Assembly: GCF_019904255.1 (NCBI RefSeq)
Contig: NZ_CP063203.1
Span: forward strand, 124,001-188,000
Direction: 5' to 3'
Length of the DNA: 64,000 nt
Source of the DNA: Marixanthomonas sp. SCSIO 43207
GTDB lineage: Bacteria > Bacteroidota > Bacteroidia > Flavobacteriales > Flavobacteriaceae
The position numbers and the translations under genes are program-made. The stretch's first letter is position 1. Each line of letters opens with the position of its first letter. Under the pieces are notes generated by a model. It was given only the letters and a program-made list of their open reading frames with translations. It had not been told where the DNA came from and ran no database searches. Shown here one piece after another: positions 1 through 10,016 of this stretch.

Positions 1-228
1 TTTTCCCATAAAGGCACGTAGAGTAATTATCGCTTTTAATTGATAACCTGCTTCAAAAGGAGATACTACTGTATTATAACCCGTAATTACACCTGCATCT
101 TCCATCTTTTTTATGCGTTCAGAAACTGCCGGAGAACTCATCCCTACTTGCCTTCCTATTTCGGCACTTGAGAGTCTAGCGTTTTTTTGAAGGTGTTTTA
201 AAATTTTCCAGTTTAACTCATCTATCAT
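1..228 (-). CDS. Lrp/AsnC family transcriptional regulator (3' part outside window)
   Basis: Reading leftward from an ATG at 226-228 gives 76 residues with no stop before the window edge. They form the AsnC-type winged helix-turn-helix: a start MIDELNWKILKHLQKNAR, then a recognition helix around residues 30-45 (GRQVGMSSPAVSERIKKMED) and GVITGYNTVVSP. The start of the ligand-binding (RAM) domain follows. Family members bind DNA as multimers and respond to amino acids. It is divergent from the gene at 354, so the 125-base gap probably holds both promoters. The target genes cannot be told from this fragment. Confidence 0.9.
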   Translation of the reverse strand, partial: MIDELNWKILKHLQKNARLSSAEIGRQVGMSSPAVSERIKKMEDAGVITGYNTVVSPFEAGYQLKAIITLRAFMGK

Positions 229-353
229 TTTAAAGTTTATTTAAAAAAAAAGTTAATTATTAATCCAAATATAGCAAATTGCTTTAAATTCGATTGATAA
301 ATAGGTCGATATCTTAGTAAATTTGGGTATTCATTTAAGTAGAATATTTGTTT

Positions 354-749
354 ATGGCAACCCATCTTTCACATAAATTTCCTCAAACAGCTCTTTATAA
401 AAAGGCACAGGAAATTTTTGCCCTTTCACGAAATATTTCAGATTATCTTGTGCAAGACCTGGCTTCATTGAAAGATGACGGAACCGAAGACCAACACGTT
501 TATTTTACCGGTGACATTGTACAACAATCTGTAAATCTTGCTCCTGAAATTTTAAAAGCTGAAAGTCAACTTTTTTCTGAAGCAAAACATAAACATGCAG
601 CATCTGTGGCTCGTTTGGCCAATTTGCTTTATAAAAATTGCGAGCGCTTAGAGCAATCAAACAGCAACGGAAAAGAGTTTTTACAGTTGTTGAGAAATGA
701 ATTGAAAAAATTCAGAAAATTGCAACGCACTTGGATGCTTACACTATAA
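354..749 (+). CDS. conserved helical protein of unknown function
   Basis: 131 residues starting MATHLSHKF. I chose the ATG at 354 over an in-frame TTG at 348, which would add only two residues. No signal peptide or membrane segment is visible. The sequence reads as a bundle of amphipathic helices rich in K, E, L and Q. It resembles four-helix-bundle proteins of the S23/avd type (ORFs near 23S insertions and diversity-generating elements) in length and helicity, but there is no decisive motif and no such context here. The gene ends head-on against icmF, with a shared palindromic terminator between them. Function unknown. Confidence 0.7.
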   Translation: MATHLSHKFPQTALYKKAQEIFALSRNISDYLVQDLASLKDDGTEDQHVYFTGDIVQQSVNLAPEILKAESQLFSEAKHKHAASVARLANLLYKNCERLEQSNSNGKEFLQLLRNELKKFRKLQRTWMLTL

Positions 750-751
750 AA

Positions 752-775
752 AAAGTCCGATTTAAATCGGACTTT
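752..775. terminator. bidirectional rho-independent terminator
   Basis: A perfect 24-base palindrome (arm AAAGTCCGATTT) with A-run on the left and T-run on the right lies between the convergent genes ending at 749 and 800. It can terminate both transcripts. Confidence 0.85.
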
Positions 776-799
776 TTATTATTACTTATATATTCAATT

Positions 800-3700
800 T
801 TACATATTTCGGCGATACTGTCCGCCAACTTCAAATAATGCTTCGGTAATTTGACCTAATGAGCAAACTTTTGTTGCTTCCATCAATTCTTCAAACATAT
901 TTTTGTTTTCAATGGCCGCTTCTTGTACTCTATTTAAAGTTTCTTCGGCACTATCTTCATAGGTTTTATGTAGTTTTTCTAACGTTGTAATCTGTGCTTG
1001 CTTTTCTTCTTCGGTAGCTCTAATTACTTCTTTAGGTTGAATTGTTGGTGAACCTTTACTACTTAAAAACGTATTTACACCAATAATTGGAAATTCGCCT
1101 GTGTGTTTCAATGTTTCATAGTACAAGCTTTCTTCTTGTATTTTTCCGCGTTGGTACATGGTTTCCATAGCGCCTAAGACACCTCCTCTTTCTGTCAATC
1201 TATCAAATTCTTCTAGCACTGCCTCTTCTACAAGATCTGTTAATTCTTCAATGATAAACGACCCTTGAATTGGGTTTTCGTTTTTAGCCAATCCTAGTTC
1301 TTTATTAATGATCAATTGGATGGCCATGGCGCGTCTTACACTTTCTTCGGTAGGAGTTGTAATTGCCTCATCATATGCGTTGGTATGCAGCGAGTTACAG
1401 TTATCATAAATAGCATATAGTGCCTGAAGAGTGGTACGAATGTCGTTAAAGTCAATCTCTTGAGCGTGTAATGATCGTCCCGATGTCTGTATGTGATATT
1501 TCAACATTTGTGCACGAGGATTTGCTCCGTATTTCTCTTTTAAAGCTTTTGACCAAATTTTACGTGCTACACGACCAATTACTGAATATTCTGGGTCTAT
1601 ACCATTACTGAAGAAAAATGATAAGTTTGGTCCAAATTTATTGATATCCATCCCACGACTCAAATAGTATTCAACATATGTAAATCCATTTGCTAGTGTA
1701 AAGGCCAATTGTGTAATTGGGTTGGCACCAGCTTCTGCAATATGATACCCACTAATTGAAACTGAATAGAAATTTCTAACTTGTTTTTCTATAAAGTATT
1801 CTTGTACATCTCCCATTAAGCGTAAAGCAAATTCAGTAGAGAAAATACATGTATTTTGAGCTTGGTCTTCCTTTAATATATCTGCTTGAACAGTTCCTCT
1901 CACTTGCTTTAAGGTATCGTATTTAATTTTTTGATACACCTCTTGTGAAAGTACTTGATCACCGGTAACTCCTAAAAGCATTAATCCTAACCCGTCATTA
2001 CCTTCAGGCAACTCACCATTGTATTTAGGGCGGTCCATACCGCTTTCTTTATAAATCTTTGCGATCTTATTTTCTACTTCTTCTTCAAGACCGTGTTCTT
2101 TTATATATTTTTCACAATTTTGATCTATTGCAGCATTCATAAAGAAACCTAACAACATTGGAGCAGGCCCATTAATTGTCATACTTACCGATGTCATAGG
2201 ATGACTCAAATCAAATCCTGAGTATAATTTTTTTGCATCATCAAGACAACAAATAGAAACACCTGCATTTCCAATTTTTCCATAAATATCTGGACGATGA
2301 TCCGGATCATTACCGTATAACGTAACACTATCAAAAGCAGTGGATAGACGTTTTGCAGGTAGTCCCATACTTACGTAATGAAAACGACGGTTAGTACGTT
2401 CTGGTCCTCCTTCTCCAGCAAACATTCTTGTAGGATCTTCACCGGTGCGCTTAAAAGGATATAAACCTGATGTATATGGAAATTCTCCAGGAACATTCTC
2501 TTGTAAAACCCACTTTAGTATATCGCCCCAAGCTTGATATTTTGGTAAGCAAACTTTTGGTATTTGTGTATGAGAAAGTGACTCTGTGTGAGTATCAATT
2601 TTAATTTCTTTATCCCGAACCTTAAATGTATATACTGGTTCTTGATAACGATTTACTTTTTCGTCCCAACCGGTTATTACTTCCCAGTTATAAGGATCTA
2701 GGTTCATTTTTTCTTTATCAAACTCTGCTAATAAAAGTTTTACTAACTCTTTGTTCTCTTCTGAAATAGATAAAGACTCTTCATCTACACCAGATTTATC
2801 AAGTTTTGGTGTAGTTCCTGAAACAGTTTCTAATGTTTTGTATATTCCGTAAAGTTTTTGAGCAACTTCGGCTTGTTCAGAAGCTTTTTTGTCATAAGCT
2901 CTATTGTTTTCAGAAATTTCTGAAAGATAGCGTGTTCTAGCCGGTGGAATGACAAAAACTTTTTCAGACATTTCATCTGAAATTTGATAGTTACTGTTTA
3001 AATCGGCTTTGGTTTTTGAAGCAACCGCATCCATTATAGATTTGTACAGCTTATTCATTCCAGGATCATTAAATTGAGAAGCTATTGTACCAAAAACAGG
3101 TAAGTCTTCTTTATTTGCATTCCAGAGTTGATGATTGCGAGTATATTGTTTTTTTACATCACGTAGTGCATCTTTAGCTCCGCGTTTATCAAATTTGTTA
3201 ATTGCTACCAAATCTGCAAAATCAAGCATATCGATTTTTTCCAATTGGGTTGCTGCACCAAATTCTGGCGTCATTACATATAAAGATACGTCACTATGAT
3301 CTAGAATTTCAGTATCACTTTGCCCAATACCCGAAGTTTCCAAAATAATTAAATCATATTCTGCTGCTTTTAATACTTGCACTGCTTCGGCAACGTGTTT
3401 TGAAAGTGCTAAATTACTTTGCCTAGTAGCCAAACTGCGCATATATACACGTGGAGAATTAATAGCATTCATACGAATGCGATCCCCTAATAAAGCTCCG
3501 CCTGTTTTTCGTTTTGAGGGATCAACAGAAATTATACCAATGGTTTTTTCAGGAAAATCTATTAAAAATCGACGAACCAGCTCATCAACCAAGGAAGATT
3601 TACCAGAACCACCTGTACCTGTAATTCCTAAAACAGGAATAGTTGCTTTTTCATTTTTTTTATGGATGCTATCTAGTGTGCTTTTGGCAACGTCTGGAAA

Positions 3701-4225
3701 ATTTTCAGCTGCAGAGATAACCCTAGCTATAGCATTTGGATTTTTTTCAGAAAGTTTTCCTTCTTCTCCGTTTAAGCTTTCACCAATAGGAAAATCTGCT
3801 GTTTTTACAAGATCATTGATCATACCTTGTAATCCCATCTCACGTCCATCATCTGGAGCGTAGATGCGTGTAATACCGTATTTGTGTAAATCTTCAATTT
3901 CTTCAGGAAGAATTACTCCGCCTCCGCCGCCAAAAATTTTGATATGACTTGCTCCTTTCTCTTTGAGTAAATCATACATATACTTAAAATACTCATTGTG
4001 TCCACCTTGATAAGATGTCATAGCGATTGCATTTGCATCCTCTTGGATTGCAGTATTTACAACCTCTTCAACACTTCTATCGTGACCTAGATGTATTACT
4101 TCAACCCCGGTTGATTGAATGATACGGCGCATAATATTTATAGCTGCATCGTGCCCATCAAATAATGAGGCTGCAGTTACAATTCTTACTTTATTTTTTG
4201 GCTTGTATGGTTTAACGTTTTGCAT
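800..4225 (-). CDS. icmF: fused isobutyryl-CoA mutase / methylmalonyl-CoA mutase family protein IcmF
   Basis: 1141 residues with three parts in the order typical of IcmF. First is a B12-binding Rossmann domain (about 10-145) with the cobalt-ligand motif DGHDAA (His25). Second is a MeaB-like G-protein chaperone (about 160-480) with P-loop GTGGSGKS at 203-210 and NKFD for guanine. Third is a mutase TIM-barrel domain (about 560-1120). It isomerises branched and linear acyl-CoAs (isobutyryl/n-butyryl-CoA or isovaleryl/pivalyl-CoA) using adenosylcobalamin, and the G-protein part loads and protects the cofactor. It stands alone, with a good TAAATTTG promoter 30 bases upstream. Substrate preference cannot be read by eye. 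A two-subunit methylmalonyl-CoA mutase is excluded by the fusion. Confidence 0.93.
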   Translation of the reverse strand: MQNVKPYKPKNKVRIVTAASLFDGHDAAINIMRRIIQSTGVEVIHLGHDRSVEEVVNTAIQEDANAIAMTSYQGGHNEYFKYMYDLLKEKGASHIKIFGGGGGVILPEEIEDLHKYGITRIYAPDDGREMGLQGMINDLVKTADFPIGESLNGEEGKLSEKNPNAIARVISAAENFPDVAKSTLDSIHKKNEKATIPVLGITGTGGSGKSSLVDELVRRFLIDFPEKTIGIISVDPSKRKTGGALLGDRIRMNAINSPRVYMRSLATRQSNLALSKHVAEAVQVLKAAEYDLIILETSGIGQSDTEILDHSDVSLYVMTPEFGAATQLEKIDMLDFADLVAINKFDKRGAKDALRDVKKQYTRNHQLWNANKEDLPVFGTIASQFNDPGMNKLYKSIMDAVASKTKADLNSNYQISDEMSEKVFVIPPARTRYLSEISENNRAYDKKASEQAEVAQKLYGIYKTLETVSGTTPKLDKSGVDEESLSISEENKELVKLLLAEFDKEKMNLDPYNWEVITGWDEKVNRYQEPVYTFKVRDKEIKIDTHTESLSHTQIPKVCLPKYQAWGDILKWVLQENVPGEFPYTSGLYPFKRTGEDPTRMFAGEGGPERTNRRFHYVSMGLPAKRLSTAFDSVTLYGNDPDHRPDIYGKIGNAGVSICCLDDAKKLYSGFDLSHPMTSVSMTINGPAPMLLGFFMNAAIDQNCEKYIKEHGLEEEVENKIAKIYKESGMDRPKYNGELPEGNDGLGLMLLGVTGDQVLSQEVYQKIKYDTLKQVRGTVQADILKEDQAQNTCIFSTEFALRLMGDVQEYFIEKQVRNFYSVSISGYHIAEAGANPITQLAFTLANGFTYVEYYLSRGMDINKFGPNLSFFFSNGIDPEYSVIGRVARKIWSKALKEKYGANPRAQMLKYHIQTSGRSLHAQEIDFNDIRTTLQALYAIYDNCNSLHTNAYDEAITTPTEESVRRAMAIQLIINKELGLAKNENPIQGSFIIEELTDLVEEAVLEEFDRLTERGGVLGAMETMYQRGKIQEESLYYETLKHTGEFPIIGVNTFLSSKGSPTIQPKEVIRATEEEKQAQITTLEKLHKTYEDSAEETLNRVQEAAIENKNMFEELMEATKVCSLGQITEALFEVGGQYRRNM

Positions 4226-4253
4226 ATAGTGATTTACTCTTTTTTTGGAAAGA

Positions 4254-4261
4254 CAAATTTA
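4254..4261 (-). promoter_or_regulatory. predicted -7 element of icmF promoter
   Basis: Read leftward this is TAAATTTG, an exact match to the Bacteroidota -7 consensus TAnnTTTG. A TTG lies 16 bases further upstream. The predicted 5' UTR is about 20 bases. Confidence 0.55.
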
Positions 4262-4390
4262 CGAAAAAAGCCAGCAACAAGTAGGGTTTATAAAATTTTC
4301 AAAAATTTTAAAGAGTTATTATAATATTGGTAATATTTTGTATATTGTTGTATTAATTATAAATTATAAAAACATTTAAATATTAAGATT

Positions 4391-5326
4391 ATGAAAAAAA
4401 TTTACTTATTAGGTTTTTTATTATGTGCTTTTGCATTTAATAGTAACGCCCAAGTGGAATTATTTGATGATATGGATACATATGATTTAGGAGACATTTC
4501 ACCTCAAGCTTCACATTGGAGAACTTGGTCTGGAACAGATGGTGGTGATGAGGATGCAGATGTTGTAAGTGACTTTGCAAACTCAGGTTCTCAATCTGTA
4601 AGAATTAATGGAAATACTATTATGGATCAACTGTTATTAGTTCCTAGTACCCCTACAGATGGAATTTACACCATTCAATGGCAAATGTATATTCCTTCAG
4701 ATAAAGGAGGTTACTTCAATATGCAGTCTGCTTTAACAGCTGGAGGAGCTCCTTGGAATCAAGCTCTTATGGGTGGTAATGTATATTTTAACTGTGATGG
4801 AGCTTCACCTGGCACAGGAGGTGTTACAGGAGCAATTGATTGTTCTTCTTTTGATGAAACATTTACATATCCTGAAGATGAGTGGTTCAGAATTACTTGT
4901 ATTTATGATATAGATGGACAAACTTGGTCTATGAACATTAACGGTGCTGAACAGTTTTCCAATTATCCATTTGAATTCGGAACAACTACTTTTAGCGAAT
5001 TAGCTGGTTTAAATTTCTTTTCAGCTAGTGACAACATAGAAATGTATATGGATGATTTTGTTCTTGCTGCTGGTGAGTTAAGTGTAAATGAATTTTCTGC
5101 TGATGTATTTAGCGTATACCCTAACCCAGTAAAAGACAAATTGACTATCGAGTCTAAGTCTGCTGTAAACTCTGTTGCTATTTATGACGTTTTAGGAAAA
5201 CAAGTTCTTGCTGTACAGCCAGATGCTGTTTCTCCTCAAATTGACATGAGCAGATTACCTTCTGGTGCTTACTTGGTTAAAGTAACTATTGGAGATTCAT
5301 CAAAAACTGTAAAAGTACTTAAATAA
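4391..5326 (+). CDS. secreted protein with type IX secretion (Por) sorting domain
   Basis: 311 residues. The N-terminus (MKKIYLLGFLLCAFAFNSNAQ) is a signal peptide ending in the usual flavobacterial NAQ. Residues 22-230 look like a beta-sandwich jelly-roll, rich in G, W and aromatic residues, such as those of carbohydrate-binding or LamG-like modules. The last about 75 residues (VYPNPVKDKLTIES...VAIYDVLGKQV...GAYLVKVTIGDSSKTVKVLK) are a type A C-terminal sorting domain for the type IX system, which exports and anchors or releases the protein at the cell surface. No catalytic motif is apparent, so a binding or structural role is likelier than an enzyme. It is a single gene with its own terminator. 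Confidence 0.85.
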   Translation: MKKIYLLGFLLCAFAFNSNAQVELFDDMDTYDLGDISPQASHWRTWSGTDGGDEDADVVSDFANSGSQSVRINGNTIMDQLLLVPSTPTDGIYTIQWQMYIPSDKGGYFNMQSALTAGGAPWNQALMGGNVYFNCDGASPGTGGVTGAIDCSSFDETFTYPEDEWFRITCIYDIDGQTWSMNINGAEQFSNYPFEFGTTTFSELAGLNFFSASDNIEMYMDDFVLAAGELSVNEFSADVFSVYPNPVKDKLTIESKSAVNSVAIYDVLGKQVLAVQPDAVSPQIDMSRLPSGAYLVKVTIGDSSKTVKVLK

Positions 5327-5358
5327 GTTTCACACTTATTTACTACATTACTTATACA

Positions 5359-5386
5359 AAAGCCTTTCATAATTATGAAAGGCTTT
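5359..5386 (+). terminator. rho-independent terminator
   Basis: Stem AAAGCCTTTCAT / ATGAAAGGCTTT with a very short loop, followed by a T-run. It lies 32 bases after the T9SS gene and separates it from the DUF4197 gene. Confidence 0.85.
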
Positions 5387-5417
5387 TTTTATATCTTTAT
5401 TTAAATTTTGAATTATT

Positions 5418-6128
5418 ATGGTCTACAAAAAAATAGCTTTATTCTTTTCGGTTTTTACTCTAATATCTTGTGCTGAATTACAAAACGTTGTAAATACATT
5501 GCCAAATGGACAAATAGGTACAAATCCACAAATGATTGCAAACGGTCTGCGACAGGCGTTAGACTTTGGTATAGACAAACAAGTAACCAAATTAACTCAA
5601 AGAGACGGTTTTTATAAAAATAAATTAGTAAAAATTTTATTACCGGAAGAACTACAAAAAGTAGATAGAGCGCTACGAGATATAGGCTTAGGTAGCTTGG
5701 CAGATGAAGGATTAAAAGCTATGAACCGCGCCGCTGAAAACGCAGTAAAAGAAGCAACACCAATTTTTGTAGATGCGGTACGCGATATCACATTTAACGA
5801 TGCTAAAAATATTTTGCTAGGTCCTGATAATGCTGCAACCAATTATTTACAAAACAGAACCAATACTGCCTTATATGCAAAATTTAACCCTGTGATACAA
5901 AATTCCTTTTCAAAAGTGGGTGCAGATCAAATTTGGTCAAATATAATTAATAAGTATAATTCTATTCCGTTGGTAAACGATGTAAATCCAGACTTGACAG
6001 ATTACGTTACCAATCAAGCTCTTAAAGGAGTTTATACCATGATAAGTGTTGAAGAAAAGAAAATAAGAAATCAAGTTTCAGCGAGAACTACTACGTTATT
6101 AAAGCAAGTTTTTGCTTTACAAGATTAA
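5418..6128 (+). CDS. DUF4197 family lipoprotein
   Basis: 236 residues. The N-terminus KKIALFFSVFTLISCAE carries a lipobox with Cys at about residue 18, so it is likely a lipoprotein. The rest is the all-helical DUF4197 fold, with GLRQALDFG near the start, an FYKNKLVKILLPEEL segment and a C-terminal DYVTNQALKGVYTMISVEEKKIR region. The family is common in Bacteroidota and Proteobacteria and has no established function. It is a monocistronic gene in a tract of unrelated genes. Confidence 0.85.
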   Translation: MVYKKIALFFSVFTLISCAELQNVVNTLPNGQIGTNPQMIANGLRQALDFGIDKQVTKLTQRDGFYKNKLVKILLPEELQKVDRALRDIGLGSLADEGLKAMNRAAENAVKEATPIFVDAVRDITFNDAKNILLGPDNAATNYLQNRTNTALYAKFNPVIQNSFSKVGADQIWSNIINKYNSIPLVNDVNPDLTDYVTNQALKGVYTMISVEEKKIRNQVSARTTTLLKQVFALQD

Positions 6129-6220
6129 TTTGTTAAGGATTTAACGTAATTAATTGATTATCAAAACACAATTAGTATTTAATTAACCAAACACTAACAT
6201 CAGTTTTTTAATATCCATTC

Positions 6221-6228
6221 TACTTTTG
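6221..6228 (+). promoter_or_regulatory. predicted -7 element inside a short dyad
   Basis: TACTTTTG matches TAnnTTTG exactly and lies 22 bases before the start codon of the small gene at 6250. It is embedded in the palindrome TCTACTTT-TGT-AAAGTAGA (6219-6237), so a repressor or RNA hairpin could act here. Confidence 0.5.
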
Positions 6229-6249
6229 TAAAGTAGAAAAGATGTGATT

Positions 6250-6432
6250 ATGATGAATTGGTTTAAAAGAGAAACTAAGCTTGATAAATTAAAAAAGCGT
6301 TACAGCGAATTAATGCGTAAATCCTATGAGGTTGCTATAAAGGATAAAAAGAAAAGTGATTTTTTTCACGAAAAGGCAGAAGAAATATTGGATGAAATTA
6401 AGTCCTACAGATATCAATATGCAGATAAATAA
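6250..6432 (+). CDS. small Lacal_2735-type protein
   Basis: 60 residues starting MMNWFKRETKLDKLKKRY. I chose the ATG pair at 6250/6253 over the upstream GTG at 6244. The protein is short, highly charged and helical (KLDKLKKRYSELMRKSYEVA, then DKKKSDFFHEKAEEILDEIK), with no membrane segment. It matches my memory of a flavobacterial family of about 60 residues named after Lacal_2735, for which no function is known. It has its own near-perfect promoter and so is expressed independently of the convergent gene that ends 6 bases later. Confidence 0.75.
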   Translation: MMNWFKRETKLDKLKKRYSELMRKSYEVAIKDKKKSDFFHEKAEEILDEIKSYRYQYADK

Positions 6433-6437
6433 TCTAT

Positions 6438-7211
6438 TTATTTATGAAGCGTTTTAAAATATTGAAACGCTTTACCTAACCTTGATCCATACCAACTGAA
6501 AAACTCTCCATCTACAATTTTTACTGGTTTGCCAATTTCATTGCTCAATCTTTGTGCATCTTTTTGTTTAAAAGGGAAAGGCTCGGTTGATAATAATACT
6601 TGATCCACATTTTTGAGTTTACTAATATCTATTTCAGGATATCTTGTGTTTTCTTCACAAACATTTTCAAATTTATTCAAATTTAAAAGTGTGTTTATAA
6701 AAGTGGTTTTTCCAGCAACCATTAATGGTTTCTTCCAGATAACATAAGCTACCTTTTGAGACGGCTTATGGTTTATAAATTTTAAAAAATCTTGTTTCTC
6801 AAATTGAATTGTTTCAATAATTTCAGAAGCTTTTTCTTTTACATCACAAATTGCTCCTATTGATTCAATCATTTGCAGGCTCTCTTCAATGGTATAAATA
6901 TCACTTACCCAAACCGGAGCTATCTTTTGAAGCTCCATCACCATTTCTCGAGTATTTTCCTCTTTATTACAAATAATTAAATCTGGAGACACTTGTTGCA
7001 CCTTATCAAAATGTAGAGTTTTGGTTCCGCCTACCACTTTGATTTCTTTCCGTAATTTTGAAGGATGTACACAGAACTTTGTAATCCCTACTAACTTATC
7101 ACGCAAACCGAGATCTACCAGCAATTCAGTTTGAGAAGGCACTAATGATACAATCCTCTGTGGAGTTTTGGTAAGTGTAATTATGTTGTTTAATTGATCT
7201 TTAAACTGCAT
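6438..7211 (-). CDS. BtuF-like periplasmic-binding-fold protein (helical backbone metal receptor)
   Basis: 257 residues with the TroA/BtuF-type fold: [26 protein letters not shown] at the start, [28 protein letters not shown] in the middle and a C-terminal lobe with [15 protein letters not shown]. Relatives bind cobalamin or iron chelates for ABC importers. No signal peptide is seen, so this one may be cytoplasmic; no permease or ATPase is nearby. The start codon overlaps the end of pyrF by 11 bases, so it is translated with prfA-pyrF. The ligand is unknown; vitamin B12 would fit the B12-dependent icmF nearby, but that is inference. Confidence 0.8.
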   Translation of the reverse strand: MQFKDQLNNIITLTKTPQRIVSLVPSQTELLVDLGLRDKLVGITKFCVHPSKLRKEIKVVGGTKTLHFDKVQQVSPDLIICNKEENTREMVMELQKIAPVWVSDIYTIEESLQMIESIGAICDVKEKASEIIETIQFEKQDFLKFINHKPSQKVAYVIWKKPLMVAGKTTFINTLLNLNKFENVCEENTRYPEIDISKLKNVDQVLLSTEPFPFKQKDAQRLSNEIGKPVKIVDGEFFSWYGSRLGKAFQYFKTLHK

Positions 7212-8022
7212 TCAATATTGTTTGCATCTGTTGCTGAAGGTTTTTTGCTTCTTTCTTGGCAGCTTCAGCAAAATTGTTTTCTTGAGAAGCATATATAATG
7301 CCTCTAGATGAATTAATTAACAAGCCTACGTTTTTATTCATACCATATTTACAAACTTCTTCTAGATTTCCGCCCTGTGCGCCAACTCCAGGAACTAACA
7401 AAAAATTATCAGGCACAATTTTTCGTATTTCTGAAAAATATTCAGCTTTGGTCGCTCCAACAACATACATTAAATTGTGAGCGTTTTTCCAGTTTTTTGA
7501 AGTTTCTAAAACCGTTTTGTACACTTCTTTTTCTGAATTAATTTTCTGAGTTTGAAAATCAAACGCACCTTCATTTGACGTCAATGCTAGTAAAATAGTA
7601 TGTTTATCCTCAAAAGCCAAGAAAGGCTCTACAGAATCTTTTCCCATATAGGGTGCCACAGTTACCGAATCAAAACCTAAATCATTAAAAAAGGCCATAG
7701 CATACATTGATGATGTATTACCAATGTCTCCTCGTTTTGCATCTGCAATGGTAAAAATCTCAGGATAGTTGTTATTCAAATAAGTAATTGTCTTTTGAAG
7801 AGATTTCCAACCATTGATACCGTAGGCTTCATAAAAAGCTGTGTTAGGTTTGTATGCTACAGCGAGATGATGTGTTGCATCAATAATTGCTTTGTTGAAT
7901 GAAAAAATGGGATCTTCTTCTTCAAGAAGGTATTTTGGTACTTTATCAAGATCTACATCTAGCCCAATACATAAAAACGATTTCTTCCTTTTAATTTCTG
8001 AAATTAATTTTTCTGCAGTCAT
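7201..8022 (-). CDS. pyrF: orotidine 5'-phosphate decarboxylase
   Basis: 273 residues, the length of the longer (type 2) PyrF group. It makes UMP from OMP, the last step of pyrimidine synthesis. Visible motifs: [17 protein letters not shown] at the start (substrate Asp), the catalytic [14 protein letters not shown] loop with Lys of DAKRGD, and [15 protein letters not shown] for phosphate binding. It starts 5 bases after the prfA stop and overlaps the BtuF-like gene, so the three form one leftward operon. Confidence 0.95.
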   Translation of the reverse strand: MTAEKLISEIKRKKSFLCIGLDVDLDKVPKYLLEEEDPIFSFNKAIIDATHHLAVAYKPNTAFYEAYGINGWKSLQKTITYLNNNYPEIFTIADAKRGDIGNTSSMYAMAFFNDLGFDSVTVAPYMGKDSVEPFLAFEDKHTILLALTSNEGAFDFQTQKINSEKEVYKTVLETSKNWKNAHNLMYVVGATKAEYFSEIRKIVPDNFLLVPGVGAQGGNLEEVCKYGMNKNVGLLINSSRGIIYASQENNFAEAAKKEAKNLQQQMQTILNAV

Positions 8023-8027
8023 AGGAT

Positions 8028-9104
8028 TTAAAAAGTTTCTCCGGCTTCTTTCAGCTTTTCGGTATTACTCACCATTTGAAGTTCGTCGATAATTTTTTGA
8101 ATGTCTCCATCAATTATATTACTTAAATCATATAGCGTGAGGTTAATACGATGATCTGTTACTCGGCCTTGCGGATAGTTGTAGGTTCTAATTTTTGCAC
8201 TACGGTCACCGCTTGTTACCATCGAGCCTCTTTTTTCTGCATCTTCAGCTTGTTTTTTTGCCAATTCCATATCATACAACCTGGAGCGAAGTACTTTAAA
8301 TGCTTTCTCTTTATTTTTATGTTGTGATTTCTGGTCTTGACATTGAGCTACCAAACCTGTTGGTTCGTGCGTGAGCCTTACTGCAGAATACGTGGTGTTT
8401 ACAGATTGTCCTCCAGGCCCCGAAGAACAGAAATAATCAATACGAACGTCTTTTGGATCTATTTCTACATCAAATTCTTCAGCTTCAGGAAATACCATAA
8501 CAGTTGCTGCACTTGTGTGTACTCGTCCTTGTGTTTCGGTTTGAGGTACACGTTGCACGCGGTGCACACCGGCTTCAAATTTTAAAATTCCGTAGACATC
8601 TTCACCTTCAATTTCCATTTGAATTTCTTTAAAACCACCACTGGTCCCTTCGCTGTAATCTACAGTATTTACTTTCCAGCCTTTATTTTCACAGTATTTT
8701 GTATACATACGGTATAGGTCACCTGCAAAAATACTTGCCTCGTCCCCACCTGTTCCGGCTCTAATTTCCATTACTGCATTTTTAGCATCTTCTGGATCTT
8801 TAGGGATTAAAAGGAATTTTATTTCTTCTTCTAGCTTTGGCAATTCTTCTTGGGCCTCTTCCAACTGCATTTTTCCCATTTCGACCATTTCTTCATCGCC
8901 GCCGTCTTTTATAATTTCTTCTGCTTCTTCAATTCTATTGGTGAGTGTTAAGTAGCGCTCACGCTTATCCATTAACAATCGTAAATCTTTGTATTCTTTA
9001 TTTAATTGAATATATCGCTTTTGATCGCTAATTATATCTGGTTGTATGATAAGATCACTTACCTCATCAAACCGTTGTTTTACTATTTGAAGTTTTTCTA
9101 ACAT
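8028..9104 (-). CDS. prfA: peptide chain release factor 1
   Basis: 358 residues, the normal length. RF1 reads UAA and UAG stop codons and triggers peptide release. The GGQ catalytic motif sits in [18 protein letters not shown], preceded by [22 protein letters not shown]. The C-terminal domain ([17 protein letters not shown]) is typical. The N-terminal coiled-coil region is intact. It is first gene of the operon prfA-pyrF-BtuF-like, with a TAAATTTG promoter element about 18 bases upstream. Confidence 0.97.
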   Translation of the reverse strand: MLEKLQIVKQRFDEVSDLIIQPDIISDQKRYIQLNKEYKDLRLLMDKRERYLTLTNRIEEAEEIIKDGGDEEMVEMGKMQLEEAQEELPKLEEEIKFLLIPKDPEDAKNAVMEIRAGTGGDEASIFAGDLYRMYTKYCENKGWKVNTVDYSEGTSGGFKEIQMEIEGEDVYGILKFEAGVHRVQRVPQTETQGRVHTSAATVMVFPEAEEFDVEIDPKDVRIDYFCSSGPGGQSVNTTYSAVRLTHEPTGLVAQCQDQKSQHKNKEKAFKVLRSRLYDMELAKKQAEDAEKRGSMVTSGDRSAKIRTYNYPQGRVTDHRINLTLYDLSNIIDGDIQKIIDELQMVSNTEKLKEAGETF

Positions 9105-9121
9105 ATGTAATTTATATGCGA

Positions 9122-9129
9122 CAAATTTA
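9122..9129 (-). promoter_or_regulatory. predicted -7 element of prfA operon
   Basis: Leftward reading gives TAAATTTG, exact to TAnnTTTG, identical to the element before icmF. No clear TTG at -33. Confidence 0.45.
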
Positions 9130-9208
9130 CGATAATTTGAAGAATATTATTGAATGCTTCTACGGAAACAAAAAGACTTATTATTAAAGTATTTCTAGGT
9201 TTCAGAAA

Positions 9209-9943
9209 TTATAGAATGTATTCTTTTTCAGATAACAGCTTTCCTTCTTCCTTTTGCTTTTTTGTGTTTAAAGCAAAATTGACCAATAAAACTATTCCGA
9301 GTAAATAGAATACTCTTTCGGGATAATAGGCAGCATCTGCTTTATAGAAATAAGCTGCTAATCCCCAACAATCTGAAAGTACAAAACAAAGAGCCATATA
9401 CAGATAAATAAGTGGGGTTTTACCTTGAAAACGTTCATTAAACATAAATGCCGCAAAACCTAAAAGAATCAATATTCCGCCTTGTACAAAAAACAACACA
9501 AATTGAAAATCTGTATCTAATCCACTTTTTATTATATCTGAAAGGTAATAAACATTAAAAACATTTAATGCTATAAGCAGACAGACTAAAAGTATAATGA
9601 TAGGTGTTGATTTTGAAATCTTTAACTTTCCTACTGTTATGGCCAGTAGTAACGAATAAGGTAAGATTGTTACTATAAATGATATTGTTTTTAATAAGCT
9701 ATTTTCATAATCTAAAATTGTTATATCTCTTAACAGAAATAATAGCAAAGCGTAAAAAACTAATTTTTCAGAATAAAGTTTATAAAGTATAAAGAACACA
9801 ATTAAACACAGTACCGAAGCTACTCTTAAAACTCTGCTTTTATCTATTTCAAGATAGTGTATTACAAGTAAGTTTACTACAAGCAATACAACAGCAATAA
9901 TTGTAAGCTTCAAGTACTTGCCGGGCAAGTATTGAGGAGTCAT
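9209..9943 (-). CDS. multi-pass membrane protein of unknown function
   Basis: 244 residues with about eight hydrophobic helices, beginning YLKLTIIAVVLLVVNLLVIHYL. A polar tail of about 20 residues (KKQKEEGKLLSEKEYIL) ends the protein. The number and spacing of helices recall YhhN/lysoplasmalogenase-like integral proteins, but I see no diagnostic motif. It lies alone between prfA and the DUF3078 gene, in the same direction, with no close coupling. Function not assigned. Confidence 0.65.
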   Translation of the reverse strand: MTPQYLPGKYLKLTIIAVVLLVVNLLVIHYLEIDKSRVLRVASVLCLIVFFILYKLYSEKLVFYALLLFLLRDITILDYENSLLKTISFIVTILPYSLLLAITVGKLKISKSTPIIILLVCLLIALNVFNVYYLSDIIKSGLDTDFQFVLFFVQGGILILLGFAAFMFNERFQGKTPLIYLYMALCFVLSDCWGLAAYFYKADAAYYPERVFYLLGIVLLVNFALNTKKQKEEGKLLSEKEYIL

Positions 9944-10016
9944 AAGTTTGATTAGTTAGTTGAATTATATAATCTCTTAAACTTACGAAGAAAAATAATA
10001 TACGGTTTTAAAAAAA